Assembly (NCBI RefSeq): GCF_958295425.1
Contig: NC_081153.1
Span: 124,001-188,000 of the forward strand
DNA: 64,000 nucleotides
Direction: 5' to 3'
Source: Solea solea
Taxonomy: Eukaryota; Chordata; Actinopteri; Pleuronectiformes; Soleidae
In this document: in pieces, positions 35,121 through 47,696 of the stretch
Numbering within the stretch: the stretch's first letter is position 1
How the letters are laid out: the number at the start of each line of letters is the position of its first letter
Notes under the pieces: generated by a model
The model's database searches: none
Told to the model about the DNA's origin: nothing
Seen by the model: only the letters and a program-made list of their open reading frames with translations
Program-made: the position numbers and the translations under genes

Positions 35121-36316
35121 TTAGCCTTAGTCCCTGATGCACATACGGAAAAATCAGACTCTTGGCTCAATGCCTTTAGGAATTATTACAAAAAAAACAC
35201 CCGAACGGCTGACCATTGACCTTTCCGAGGGTTGCACAGGTCTGAAACTCGGCAACCGGGATAAGCTTTAGTCCCTGATACACATACGGAAAAATCAGAC
35301 TCCTGGCTTAAGGCCTTTAGGAATTATTACAAAAAACACACCCGAACGGCTGACCTTTGACCTTTCCAAAGGTTGCACGGGTCTGAAACTTGGCACCCTG
35401 GATAAGCCTTAGTCCCTGATACAGATACGGAAAAATCAGACCACTGGCTGAATGCCTTTAGGAATTATTACAAAAAACACACCCGAACGGCTGACCATTG
35501 ACCTTTCCGAAGGTTGCACAGGTCTGAAACTCTGCACCGGGGATAAGCCTAAATCCCTGATACACATACGGAAAGATCAGACTCCTGACTCAATGCCTTT
35601 AGGAATTATTACAAAAAACACACCCGAACGGCTGACCATTGACCTTTCCGAAGGTTGCACAGGCCTGAAACTCTGCACCCGGGATAAGCCTAAATCCCTG
35701 ATACACATACGGAAAAATCAGACTCCTGGCTCAATGCCTTTAGGAATTATTACAAAAAACACACCCGAACGGCTGACCATTGACCTTTCCGAAGGTTGCA
35801 CAGGTCTGAAACTCGGCTACCGGGATAAGCCTAAATCCCTGATACACATACGGAAAAATCAGACTCCTGGCTCAATGCCTTTAGGAATTATTACAAAAAA
35901 CACACCCGAATGGCTGACCTTTGACCTTTCCAAAGGTTGCACGGGTCTGAAACTTGGCACCCTGGATAAGCCTTAGTCCCTGATACAGATACGGAAAAAT
36001 CAGACCACTGGCTGAATGCCTTTAGGAATTATTACAAAAAACACACCCGAACGGCTGACCATTGACCTTTCCCAAGGTTGCACAGGTCTGAAACTCTGCA
36101 CCCGGGATAAGCCTAAATCCCTGATACACATACGGAAAAATCAGACTCCTGGCTCAATGCCTTTAGGAATTATTACAAAAAACACACCAGAGCGGCTGAC
36201 CTTTGACCTTTCCAAAGGTTGCACAGGTCTGAAACTCGGCACCCTGGATCAGCCAGGAGTCCCTGATACACATACGGAGAAATCAGCCTCCGGGCTCATT
36301 GCCTTTAGGAATTATT
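35121..36316 (+). repeat. S141 block right of LINE copy 2
   Basis: About 8.5 units. 35121 to about 35800 matches 31121 to about 31800. Then, where the LINE would start, S141 simply continues, giving a frame of 174 codons at 35452-35976 and one of 100 at 36016-36318. Units near the end return to the TTTGACC (perfect DR1) type before the linker. Confidence 0.92.
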
Positions 36317-37218
36317 GAAGAAAAGACAGTTTCCCACCTTTCTTACGTTTGAATTTTACAGACTGTGTTTTTGGCAGTTTTTTTTGGCCGGGGGAAAAAA
36401 GCCCAAAGTCCTGTATCCAAAAACTGAAAATCAGGTCATGTCAGACTCTATACAGTCTTACCCTGGATTTCCACTGGACACGGAACGGCCGCGGAACGGC
36501 CGCGGAACGGCCGCGGAACGGCCGCGGCGCGGTTCTGCTTCGTCCTCTCCCAAACGTCAATCCCCACCGGGCGCGTTACGGCAGCGGCGCGGAGCCTTGG
36601 GAGCCAGCGGTATTCACGGAAGATCGCGCGATAATCTCGAACGGACGCGAAATCCCGCGATAGACTGTGTGTATAAAGGAAACAACAACAACAACACAGC
36701 TTCTTTCATTTCTCCACTTCCATAATCAGTCTCTCGTCGTCCATTGTCTCCGAGACCCTCGGATCAAATGACTGTTGACCTGGGAGCACCGTGACGTTGA
36801 GGTGAAGTTGTGACCTGCGTATTGTGTTTTATTTTGAAAGGGGGGCGGAAAGTGTTTTACTTTGATACTGTGTCGGACTTCCTGTCTTGTGCGATCTGCT
36901 TCGTTGAAATTTACGAGGTTCAGCAGCGGCAACGGAAAAAATAGAACTGATTCCTATCGATAGCGCTGCGGCGCGGCGAGCCGCTTCTGGGCCGCTGCTG
37001 ATCCGGGCCGCAGTGCGGCCGGTGGGAATGCTCACATTGATTAGAATGGAAGCGATTAGCAACGGCTACCGCTCCGCGGCCGTTCCGCGGCCGTTCCGCG
37101 TCCAGTGGAAATCCAGGGTTAGACCCTTTTGGCCAGAGTGAAAGAGGAACTACAGGTCGCAGGAGTGTGAATATTTCATATGTCGTTTGGGGTCCCAAGA
37201 CGAGCGGAACGACGAGGG
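36317..37218 (+). repeat. Full-length linker interrupted by a MITE
   Basis: Begins GAAGAAAAGACAG and ends GAACGACGAGGG like long linkers, yet also has the AATCAGGTCATGTCAG segment seen only in short linkers. So it combines both types. The inserted element is at 36461-37118. Confidence 0.85.
36461..37118. mobile_element. 658-bp MITE with terminal inverted repeats, TTA target duplication
   Basis: Left end CCCTGGATTTCCACTGGAC is matched by GTCCAGTGGAAATCCAGGG at the right end, and the inverted homology goes on for about 45 bp with one mismatch into GC-rich CGGAACGGCCG repeats (four on the left, two on the right). TTA at 36458-36460 recurs at 37119-37121. The many linkers with CAGTCTTAGACTC are empty sites. 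A 3-bp TWA duplication is typical of PIF/Harbinger elements; the family call is inference. The inside is CpG-rich, has TATAAAGG near 36673, and no transposase. Confidence 0.88.
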
Positions 37219-38295
37219 TACATTAGTATATCTTATAAGATGTTAACTTTATTTGTGAGGTTTATGTTATGGGACAGTAGAAAATGAAAAAAAAATCAGA
37301 AAACAGCCTTATCTCAGCTGAATGCGAACACAAACAGACACTTGTAGAAAAACACATCCAAACAGTGAAATCATTGCAAAATCAAACAGTGAGTGTACAG
37401 AACTAAATATTTTAAGATGTTAACTTCATTTGTGAGGTTTATGTTATGGGACAGCAGAAAAATTAAAAAAATCCGGAAACAGCCTTATCTCAGCTGAATG
37501 CGCACACAAACAGACACCAATAGAAAAACACATCCAAACAGTGAAATCTTTGCAAAATTAAACACTGAGGGTAAAGAAGTATATCTTATAAGATGTTAAG
37601 TTCATTTGTTAGGTTTATATTATGGGAAAGTAGAAAAATGAAAAAATTTCGAAAATAGCCTTATCTCAGCTCAATGGGGCACAAACAGACACCAATAGAA
37701 AAACACATCCAAACAGTGAAATCATTGCAAAATCAAACAGTGAGTGTACAGAACTAAATCTTTTAAGATGTTAACTTCATTTGTGAGGTTTATGTTATGG
37801 GACAGCAGAAAAATTAAAAAAATCCGGAAACAGCTTTATCTCAGCTGAATGCGCACACAAACAGACACTTGTAGAAAAACACATCCCAACAGTGAAATCA
37901 TTGCAAAATCAAACACTGAGGGTACAGAACTAAATCTTTTAAGATGTTAACTTCATTTGTGAGGTTTATGTTATGGGACAGCAGAAAAATTAAAAAAATC
38001 CGTAAACAGCCTTATCTCAGCTGAATGCGCACACAAACAGACACTTGTAGAAAAACACATCCCAACAGTGAAACCATTGCAAAATCAAACACTGAGGATA
38101 CAGAACTAAATATTTTAAGATGTTAACTTCATTTGTGAGGTTTATGTTATGGGACAGCAGAAAAATTTTAAAAAATCCGGAAACAGCCATATCTCAGCAG
38201 AATGCGCTTACAAACAGACACCAATAGAAAAACACATCCGTGAAATCATTGCAAAATCAAACACTGAGAGTACAGAAGTATATCTTATAAGATGT
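37219..38295 (+). repeat. S176 array, b-type to a-type transition, start of macro-copy 2
   Basis: About six monomers. The first begins as S176b (GGACAGTAGAAAATG, ATCAGAAAACAG) and switches within the monomer near 37305 to S176a (CCTTATCTCAGCTGAATGCG). The rest are a-type, ending with the B-adjacent monomer. Confidence 0.92.
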
Positions 38296-38828
38296 ACATT
38301 TCATTTGTTCAGTTAACTGTATGGTTATTTGTCATAATCAAACTTCAAAAAAATATTTCTACAATGTTTTTTTCAACAAATGTTGCTTTCACAGCACACA
38401 TTATTGTTGTAATCATATCATTATTATTAATATTATTATTATTATCGCTGTTAATATTATTATTGTTATCATCACCATCATTATATTTATATCATTAATA
38501 CATTGACATTATATTAACATAAAAAAACAAAAACTCGCGCACTCATTCTATTGGGAACAATGACATGATGATGCTGTAGGGCCACCTTCAGCATTCGCTT
38601 CCGATTTTCATTAAGTTTCGATTCCACCTTAAAAAAAATGCACGTTTCGGCCAGTAGGGAGAAGTGCAAATTCAGGAATGGTTGCAATAGAATTCAGTCA
38701 GCATTCATATTTGAGATGGACTTTCTCCTATAGTCCAAAGTAGATATGGACATATAGGGGATCACTGGAAAAATAAGGAGCTGTAGCATGCAAAGCAGGT
38801 GACATATTTCATGTGAAATCATATTAGG

Positions 38829-38844
38829 CCACTAGAGGGCAGTG
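38829..38844 (+). promoter_or_regulatory. CTCF-like core motif, B4
   Basis: CCACTAGAGGGCAGTG, intact. Confidence 0.5.
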
Positions 38845-40276
38845 CAAAGTCACAAATTGTTGCAAAATAATTGTCAAAATCTTGACTTTTGAGCTTGATT
38901 TTCTCCAAAATTCTCAAACCAGGAAAATTCATCACAAATACCCGATCACGATATGACAATATCAAAATTCTAAGATCATATCTTGTCTCATGTCATGATA
39001 TAGCTATAATATTGTCATGCCTTCCTCATCATAGTTCACATTCCATTTGTCAGAGATAAAATATGAATCCATAACCCATTTTGAGAGGCAGGTTCTCATA
39101 AGGTTGGGATGTGTCAACTTTTTGGGTTGCCACTAGACTCCCCTGTTTAAATGTAGGAGTTTAGTATTTTGGGCAACACCATGTTAGTTTTTGAAACCAG
39201 AAACAACCATAGTTATAAGAGAAGGGATGGATACTGATAGCTTGTCCACTACAAATCCACCTATAACTGCAACTTTGCAAACATGAAATGCAGAGCTGTC
39301 AATCACACACGGTGGGACTGACAGCTCTGCATTTAAATGTAAAATTAAATTTACATTGTGGACATGCAGCTCTACTGAAGAGGAACTAAGACCATAAACC
39401 CTTTAGAACAATGTATGCAGGGCACCAGACTAACTTCTTACTAGGAGCACAGTAGCCCCCCCTATAACTGAATGTTTTAGGAGAGCAAGCAGAACATTTA
39501 GGGGCGCACACCTTAAACATTTCCTCTCATTTTCACTGTATTACTGATCAATACTCCGATAATAATTGAATAAATTGCAATGTGCTGTTTAGAATTCCCA
39601 GTGAATTTTTATTGTGCACTTGTTTGTTAAAGAATAACATCACATAAGAGACATTAAGTGTACATAAAATACCATCACTGTCACTACAGTACAATTATTA
39701 ACTAGAAGTGGCCCGGTACTGTCCAGTACACAGAAACGGCACTTTTATTTGTGTACTGGCACATTTCACAAGATGCCGGTAATCTCTTATCAGTCCACTT
39801 GATTATGGTCCAGAGCAATAATGTCTCAGGGTACACTATGTGACGTTCACCTGTTCTCGCAAAAGTCAAGTGTTTATTCCTTGAGTTTGGAGTTTTTATT
39901 TTCTATCTAATCTCTATCTGGAAGACGACCGCTGTGGCGACCATCATCATGCTTCAAAAGCATGAGTTAGCTCATCCACACACTCATACTTTCTGATATA
40001 ATAAAAATAAACATGGAGCTGGCAAGTTGAGGCTTGAAAATATCAGAGGACGATGCACAGAAGGGATTAAGCTGGGCAATAGCCCGGTATCCTGGAATCT
40101 TGCTCAAAAATTAATAAATTGATAAAGTTGAACCTGAATTTTCCTTAACACTAAAACAAGGCCAGACCAAAAGTTTCACTTCCAGGGCTGGAGTATGCCA
40201 GGTGTAATATTATTAGATATTAATGTAGATGTGATGCAATAATTTGATGCACAAGCCTGTTTTCTTTGTGTATTAC

Positions 40277-40369
40277 CTTAATGACTCTGTCCTGGCAGTG
40301 CTGGATGATCTTACACAGCTCCTCTGTACCCTGAGACTCGAGACTCTGATGAAGGATCTGCTCAAACAT
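40277..40369 (-). pseudogene. Exon-like block Y in B4
   Basis: Open 31-codon block with the same borders as B1. Confidence 0.5.
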
Positions 40370-40578
40370 CTAGTAAAACACAATTTGTAGTTTTGTACCT
40401 AACTTTGTGACATACATGCATGTAACACCAGACAAACTGACTCATATAGGAATATCCCGTGAAATAATGTGATAATGTTATTTATCACATGTGGAACCAG
40501 TTAACCAATAACAGTTAACCAATAACCAGTTAACCAATAACCTATATCAGACTGTTTAGTCAGTAGTTGAGGTTTCAC

Positions 40579-40734
40579 CTCTCTCATGGGGATCTGGGCC
40601 CTTTGGACAAACACTGACGGGCTGCTCACGTCAAACTGTTGCTGCAGACCCTCAAGGCTCAGGTTCACCACCTTCTCATAGCAGCTGTGCATCTTAACTG
40701 GATGGAAAGCCAGCATGGAGATCTTCTCCATGTG
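40579..40734 (-). pseudogene. Exon-like block X in B4
   Basis: Open 52-codon block with the same borders as B1. Confidence 0.55.
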
Positions 40735-41299
40735 CTGAGGAGGAAGACAAGAAGGGAGAGGAAGAGATGGATGAGGCATGGACAGATTTGGGAAAAATGT
40801 ATAATTGTGTCTCACAATAAATATACTACTGCAAAAGTATCACTAATGTTACACTAGACAAATGCTGTTTAAATCACAAACATATTTGGAATAGGAGTAT
40901 AGGAATTGCGGATAGATAACATTTGTTTTGTAAAGATCCAGATTCTTGTGCTTCAACTGCGAAAATCAGAGTGCATTTTCTATACATAATCATTATATAT
41001 TGTGCTTCAATTTAAGCACATTCTCATGTTATGGGTTTTATTTAAAGCAACACAATTTTCAACCTTCACGTAATGTCTCTAAGCAGGGATGGGAAGTATT
41101 TCTGATACATGTATTAAAAAAAATACATATTTAAAATACGAAATATGCTCTTTTCTGGAGATGATGAAAAATTCCTTCAGATTTTGTACCAATATATTTC
41201 CATTATGTGTATTTTATTTAAAATACTGTAACATACATCCTTTGAAAAAAAGTGATGACATAAGAAGACAAATTGCAGGATGCTGCTTCAGATTGGACG

Positions 41300-41675
41300 G
41301 GTACAGACCTAAATCTTTTAAGATGTTAACTTCATTTGTGAGGTTTATGTTATGGGACAGCAGAAAAATTAAAAAAATCCGGAAACAGCCTTATCTCAGC
41401 TGAATGCGCACACAAACAGACACCAATAGAAAAACACATCCAAACAGTGAAATCTTTGCAAAATCAAACAGTGAGTGTACAGAACTAAATCTTTTAAGAT
41501 GTGAACTTCATTTGTGAGGTTTATATTATGGGACAGCAGAAAAATTTAAAAAAATCCGGAAACAGCCATATCTCAGCAGAATGCGCTTACAAACAGACAC
41601 CAATAGAAAAACACATCCGTGAAATCATTGCAAAATCAAACACTGAGAGTACAGAAGTATATCTTATAAGATGTA
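41300..41675 (+). repeat. S176a array between B4 and B5, about 2 monomers
   Basis: One monomer shorter than the array between B1 and B2, making the B-to-B spacing 3,379 bp against 3,554 bp. Confidence 0.93.
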
Positions 41676-42204
41676 CATTTCATTTGTTCAGTTAACTGTA
41701 TGGTTATTTGTCATAATCAAACTTCAAAAAAATATTTCTACAATGTTTTTTTCAACAAATGTTGCTTTCACAGCACACATTATTGTTGTAATCATATTAT
41801 TATTAATATTATTATTATTATCGCTGTTAATATTATTATTGTTATCATCACCATCATTATATTTATATCATTAATACATTGACATTATATTAACATAAAA
41901 AAACAAAAACTCGCGCACTCATTCTATTGGGAACAATGACATGATGATGCTGTAGGGCCACCTTCAGCATTCGCTTCCGATTTTCATTAAGTTTCGATTC
42001 CACCTTAAAAAAAATGCACGTTTCGGCCAGTAGGGAGAAGTGCAAATTCAGGAATGGTTGCAATAGAATTCAGTCAGCATTCATATTTGAGATGGACTTT
42101 CTCCTATAGTCCAAAGTAGATATGGACATATAGGGGATCACTGGAAAAATAAGGAGCTGTAGCATGCAAAGCAGGTGACATATTTCATGTGAAATCATAT
42201 TAGG

Positions 42205-42220
42205 CCACTAGAGGGCAGTG
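42205..42220 (+). promoter_or_regulatory. CTCF-like core motif, B5
   Basis: CCACTAGAGGGCAGTG, intact. Confidence 0.5.
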
Positions 42221-43652
42221 CAAAGTCACAAATTGTTGCAAAATAATTGTCAAAATCTTGACTTTTGAGCTTGATTTTCTCCAAAATTCTCAAACCAGGA
42301 AAATTCATCACAAATACCCGATCACGATATGACAATATCAAAATTCTAAGATCATATCTTGTCTCATGTCATGATATAGCTATAATATTGTCATGCCTTC
42401 CTCATCATAGTTCACATTCCATTTGTCAGAGATAAAATATGAATCCATAACCCATTTTGAGAGGCAGGTTCTCATAAGGTTGGGATGTGTCAACTTTTTG
42501 GGTTGCCACTAGACTCCCCTGTTTAAATGTAGGAGTTTAGTATTTTGGGCAACACCATGTTAGTTTTTGAAACCAGAAACAACCATAGTTATAAGAGAAG
42601 GGATGGATACTGATAGCTTGTCCACTACAAATCCACCTATAACTGCAACTTTGCAAACATGAAATGCAGAGCTGTCAATCACACACGGTGGGACTGACAG
42701 CTCTGCATTTAAATGTAAAATTAAATTTACATTGTGGACATGCAGCTCTACTGAAGAGGAACTAAGACCATAAACCCTTTAGAACAATGTATGCAGGGCA
42801 CCAGACTAACTTCTTACTAGGAGCACAGTAGCCCCCCCTATAACTGAATGTTTTAGGAGAGCAAGCAGAACATTTAGGGGCGCACACCTTAAACATTTCC
42901 TCTCATTTTCACTGTATTACTGATCAATACTCCGATAATAATTGAATAAATTGCAATGTGCTGTTTAGAATTCCCAGTGAATTTTTATTGTGCACTTGTT
43001 TGTTAAAGAATAACATCACATAAGAGACATTAAGTGTACATAAAATACCATCACTGTCACTACAGTACAATTATTAACTAGAAGTGGCCCGGTACTGTCC
43101 AGTACACAGAAACGGCACTTTTATTTGTGTACTGGCACATTTCACAAGATGCCGGTAATCTCTTATCAGTCCACTTGATTATGGTCCAGAGCAATAATGT
43201 CTCAGGGTACACTATGTGACGTTCACCTGTTCTCGCAAAAGTCAAGTGTTTATTCCTTGAGTTTGGAGTTTTTATTTTCTATCTAATCTCTATCTGGAAG
43301 ACGACCGCTGTGGCGACCATCATCATGCTTCAAAAGCATGAGTTAGCTCATCCACACACTCATACTTTCTGATATAATAAAAATAAACATGGAGCTGGCA
43401 AGTTGAGGCTTGAAAATATCAGAGGACGATGCACAGAAGGGATTAAGCTGGGCAATAGCCCGGTATCCTGGAATCTTGCTCAAAAATTAATAAATTGATA
43501 AAGTTGAACCTGAATTTTCCTTAACACTAAAACAAGGCCAGACCAAAAGTTTCACTTCCAGGGCTGGAGTATGCCAGGTGTAATATTATTAGATATTAAT
43601 GTAGATGTGATGCAATAATTTGATGCACAAGCCTGTTTTCTTTGTGTATTAC

Positions 43653-43745
43653 CTTAATGACTCTGTCCTGGCAGTGCTGGATGATCTTACACAGCTCCTC
43701 TGTACCCTGAGACTCGAGACTCTGATGAAGGATCTGCTCAAACAT
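43653..43745 (-). pseudogene. Exon-like block Y in B5
   Basis: Open 31-codon block with the same borders as B1. Confidence 0.5.
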
Positions 43746-43954
43746 CTAGTAAAACACAATTTGTAGTTTTGTACCTAACTTTGTGACATACATGCATGTA
43801 ACACCAGACAAACTGACTCATATAGGAATATCCCGTGAAATAATGTGATAATGTTATTTATCACATGTGGAACCAGTTAACCAATAACAGTTAACCAATA
43901 ACCAGTTAACCAATAACCTATATCAGACTGTTTAGTCAGTAGTTGAGGTTTCAC

Positions 43955-44110
43955 CTCTCTCATGGGGATCTGGGCCCTTTGGACAAACACTGACGGGCTG
44001 CTCACGTCAAACTGTTGCTGCAGACCCTCAAGGCTCAGGTTCACCACCTTCTCATAGCAGCTGTGCATCTTAACTGGATGGAAAGCCAGCATGGAGATCT
44101 TCTCCATGTG
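43955..44110 (-). pseudogene. Exon-like block X in B5
   Basis: Open 52-codon block with the same borders as B1. Confidence 0.55.
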
Positions 44111-44675
44111 CTGAGGAGGAAGACAAGAAGGGAGAGGAAGAGATGGATGAGGCATGGACAGATTTGGGAAAAATGTATAATTGTGTCTCACAATAAATAT
44201 ACTACTGCAAAAGTATCACTAATGTTACACTAGACAAATGCTGTTTAAATCACAAACATATTTGGAATAGGAGTATAGGAATTGCGGATAGATAACATTT
44301 GTTTTGTAAAGATCCAGATTCTTGTGCTTCAACTGCGAAAATCAGAGTGCATTTTCTATACATAATCATTATATATTGTGCTTCAATTTAAGCACATTCT
44401 CATGTTATGGGTTTTATTTAAAGCAACACAATTTTCAACCTTCACGTAATGTCTCTAAGCAGGGATGGGAAGTATTTCTGATACATGTATTAAAAAAAAT
44501 ACATATTTAAAATACGAAATATGCTCTTTTCTGGAGATGATGAAAAATTCCTTCAGATTTTGTACCAATATATTTCCATTATGTGTATTTTATTTAAAAT
44601 ACTGTAACATACATCCTTTGAAAAAAAGTGATGACATAAGAAGACAAATTGCAGGATGCTGCTTCAGATTGGACG

Positions 44676-45050
44676 GGTACAGACCTAAATCTTTTAAGAT
44701 GTTAACTTCATTTGTGAGGTTTATGTTATGGGACAGCAGAAAAATTAAAAAAATCCGGAAACAGCCTTATCTCAGCTGAATGCGCACACAAACAGACACC
44801 AATAGAAAAACACATCCAAACAGTGAAATCTTTGCAAAATCAAACAGTGAGTGTACAGAACTAAATCTTTTAAGATGTGAACTTCATTTGTGAGGTTTAT
44901 ATTATGGGACAGCAGAAAAATTTAAAAAAATCCGGAAACAGCCATATCTCAGCAGAATGCGCTTACAAACAGACACCAATAGAAAAACACATCCGTGAAA
45001 TCATTGCAAAATCAAACACTGAGAGTACAGAAGTATATCTTATAAGATGT
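44676..45050 (+). repeat. S176a array between B5 and B6, about 2 monomers
   Basis: Same two-monomer structure as 41300-41675. Confidence 0.93.
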
Positions 45051-45583
45051 ACATTTCATTTGTTCAGTTAACTGTATGGTTATTTGTCATAATCAAACTT
45101 CAAAAAAATATTTCTACAATGTTTTTTTCAACAAATGTTGCTTTCACAGCACACATTATTGTTGTAATCATATCATTATTATTAATATTATTATTATTAT
45201 CGCTGTTAATATTATTATTGTTATCATCACCATCATTATATTTATATCATTAATACATTGACATTATATTAACATAAAAAAACAAAAACTCGCGCACTCA
45301 TTCTATTGGGAACAATGACATGATGATGCTGTAGGGCCACCTTCAGCATTCGCTTCCGATTTTCATTAAGTTTCGATTCCACCTTAAAAAAAATGCACGT
45401 TTCGGCCAGTAGGGAGAAGTGCAAATTCAGGAATGGTTGCAATAGAATTCAGTCAGCATTCATATTTGAGATGGACTTTCTCCTATAGTCCAAAGTAGAT
45501 ATGGACATATAGGGGATCACTGGAAAAATAAGGAGCTGTAGCATGCAAAGCAGGTGACATATTTCATGTGAAATCATATTAGG

Positions 45584-45599
45584 CCACTACAGGGCAGTG
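45584..45599 (+). promoter_or_regulatory. CTCF-like motif, mutated, B6
   Basis: CCACTACAGGGCAGTG: the G of the AG core is C, unlike the other five copies. This position is among the more constrained in the CTCF core, so binding would probably be weaker (inference). Confidence 0.4.
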
Positions 45600-47023
45600 C
45601 AAAGTCACAAATTGTTGCAAAATAATTGTCAAAATCTTGACTTTTGAGCTTGATTTTCTCCAAAATTCTCAAACCAGGAAAATTCATCACAAATACCCGA
45701 TCACGATATGACAATATCAAAATTCTAAGATCATATCTTGTCTCATGTCGTGATATAGCTATAATATTGTCATGCCTTCCTCATCATAGTTCACATTCCA
45801 TTTGTCAGAGATAAAATATGAATCCATAACCCATTTTGAGAGGCAGGTTCTCATAAGGTTGGGATGTGTCAACTATTTGGGTTGCCACTAGACTCCCCTG
45901 TTTAAATGTAGGAGTTTAGTATTTTGGGCAACACCATGTTAGTTTTTGAAACCAGAAACAACCATAGTTATAAGAGAAGGGATGGATACTGATAGCTTGT
46001 CCACTACAAATCCACCTATAACTGCAACTTTGCAAACATGAAATGCAGAGCTGTCAATCACACACTGACAGCTCTGCATTTAAATGTAAAATTAAATTTA
46101 CATTGTGGACATGCAGCTCTACTGAAGAGGAACTAAGACCATAAACCCTTTAGAACAATGTATGCAGGGCACCAGACTAACTTCTTACTAGGAGCACAGT
46201 AGCCCCCCCTATAACTGAATGTTTTAGGAGAGCAAGCAGAACATTTAGGGGCGCACACCTTAAACATTTCCTCTCATTTTCACTGTATTACTGATCAATA
46301 CTCCGATAATAATTGAATAAATTGCAATGTGCTGTTTAGAATTCCCAGTGAATTTTTATTGTGCACTTGTTTGTTAAAGAATAACATCACATAAGAGACA
46401 TTAAGTGTACATAAAATACCATCACTGTCACTACAGTACAATTATTAACTAGAAGTGGCCCGGTACTGTCCAGTACACAGAAACGGCACTTTTATTTGTG
46501 TACTGGCACATTTCACAAGATGCCGGTAATCTCTTATCAGTCCACTTGATTATGGTCCAGAGCAATAATGTCTCAGGGTACACTATGTGACGTTCACCTG
46601 TTCTCGCAAAAGTCAAGTGTTTATTCCTTGAGTTTGGAGTTTTTATTTTCTATCTAATCTCTATCTGGAAGACGACCGCTGTGGCGACCATCATCATGCT
46701 TCAAAAGCATGAGTTAGCTCATCCACACACTCATACTTTCTGATATAATAAAAATAAACATGGAGCTGGCAAGTTGAGGCTTGAAAATATCAGAGGACGA
46801 TGCACAGAAGGGATTAAGCTGGGCAATAGCCCGGTATCCTGGACTCTTGCTCAAAAATTAATAAATTGATAAAGTTGAACCTGAATTTTCCTTAACACTA
46901 AAACAAGGCCAGACCAAAAGTTTCACTCCCAGGGCTGGAGTATGCCAGGTGTAATATTATTAGATATTAATGTAGATGTGATGCAATAATTTGATGCACA
47001 AGCCTGTTTTCTTTGTGTATTAC

Positions 47024-47116
47024 CTTAATGACTCTGTCCTGGCAGTGCTGGATGATCTTACACAGCTCCTCTGTACCCTGAGACTCGAGACTCTGATGAA
47101 GGATCTGCTCAAACAT
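47024..47116 (-). pseudogene. Exon-like block Y in B6
   Basis: Open 31-codon block with the same borders as B1. Confidence 0.5.
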
Positions 47117-47240
47117 CTAGTAAAACACAATTTGTAGTTTTGTACCTAACTTTGTGACATACATGCATGTAACACCAGACAAACTGACTCATATAGGAAT
47201 ATCCCGTGAAATAATGTGATAATGTTATTTATCACATGTG

Positions 47241-47485
47241 GACCCAGGTCCACAGTCTGTATTGTGGCATGTTTAACTGTTTAACTGTCCACTGAGTTAT
47301 CAAACCGCCAAAAGATGTTCGCCTTTAGTTCTACTGTGTCCTTGATCAATGCCACAGTCAGAACCTCATCATTCAACTATTTGACAAACTCTAGTCAAAC
47401 AGGAGCTACAGTGTAGGAAAATGATCAAGCAATATAATGAGTGTCAATAAAATGATTAGCTCTCATAGAAACTTCCCATTGTGTT
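47241..47485 (+). other. Long-form B segment, macro-copy 2
   Basis: Matches 11571-11815 and occupies the same place in the unit. Confidence 0.7.
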
Positions 47486-47540
47486 AACCAGTTAACCAAT
47501 AACCTATATCAGACTGGTTAGTCAGTAGTTGAGGTTTCAC

Positions 47541-47696
47541 CTCTCTCATGGGGATCTGGGCCCTTTGGACAAACACTGACGGGCTGCTCACGTCAAACTG
47601 TTGCTGCAGACCCTCAAGGCTCAGGTTCACCACCTTCTCATAGCAGCTGTGCATCTTAACTGGATGGAAAGCCAGCATGGAGATCTTCTCCATGTG
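47541..47696 (-). pseudogene. Exon-like block X in B6
   Basis: Open 52-codon block with the same borders as B1. Confidence 0.55.

Larger units (their letters stand above)
38296..41299 (+). repeat. B unit, copy 4
   Basis: Short-form B. It shares two bases only with B5: CAACTTTTTGGG near 39115 and CCTGGAATCTTGC near 40091, where the other copies have CAACTATTTGGG and CCTGGACTCTTGC. Confidence 0.93.
41676..44675 (+). repeat. B unit, copy 5
   Basis: Short-form B, nearest to B4 by two shared bases; one triplet shorter in the ATT microsatellite. Confidence 0.93.
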
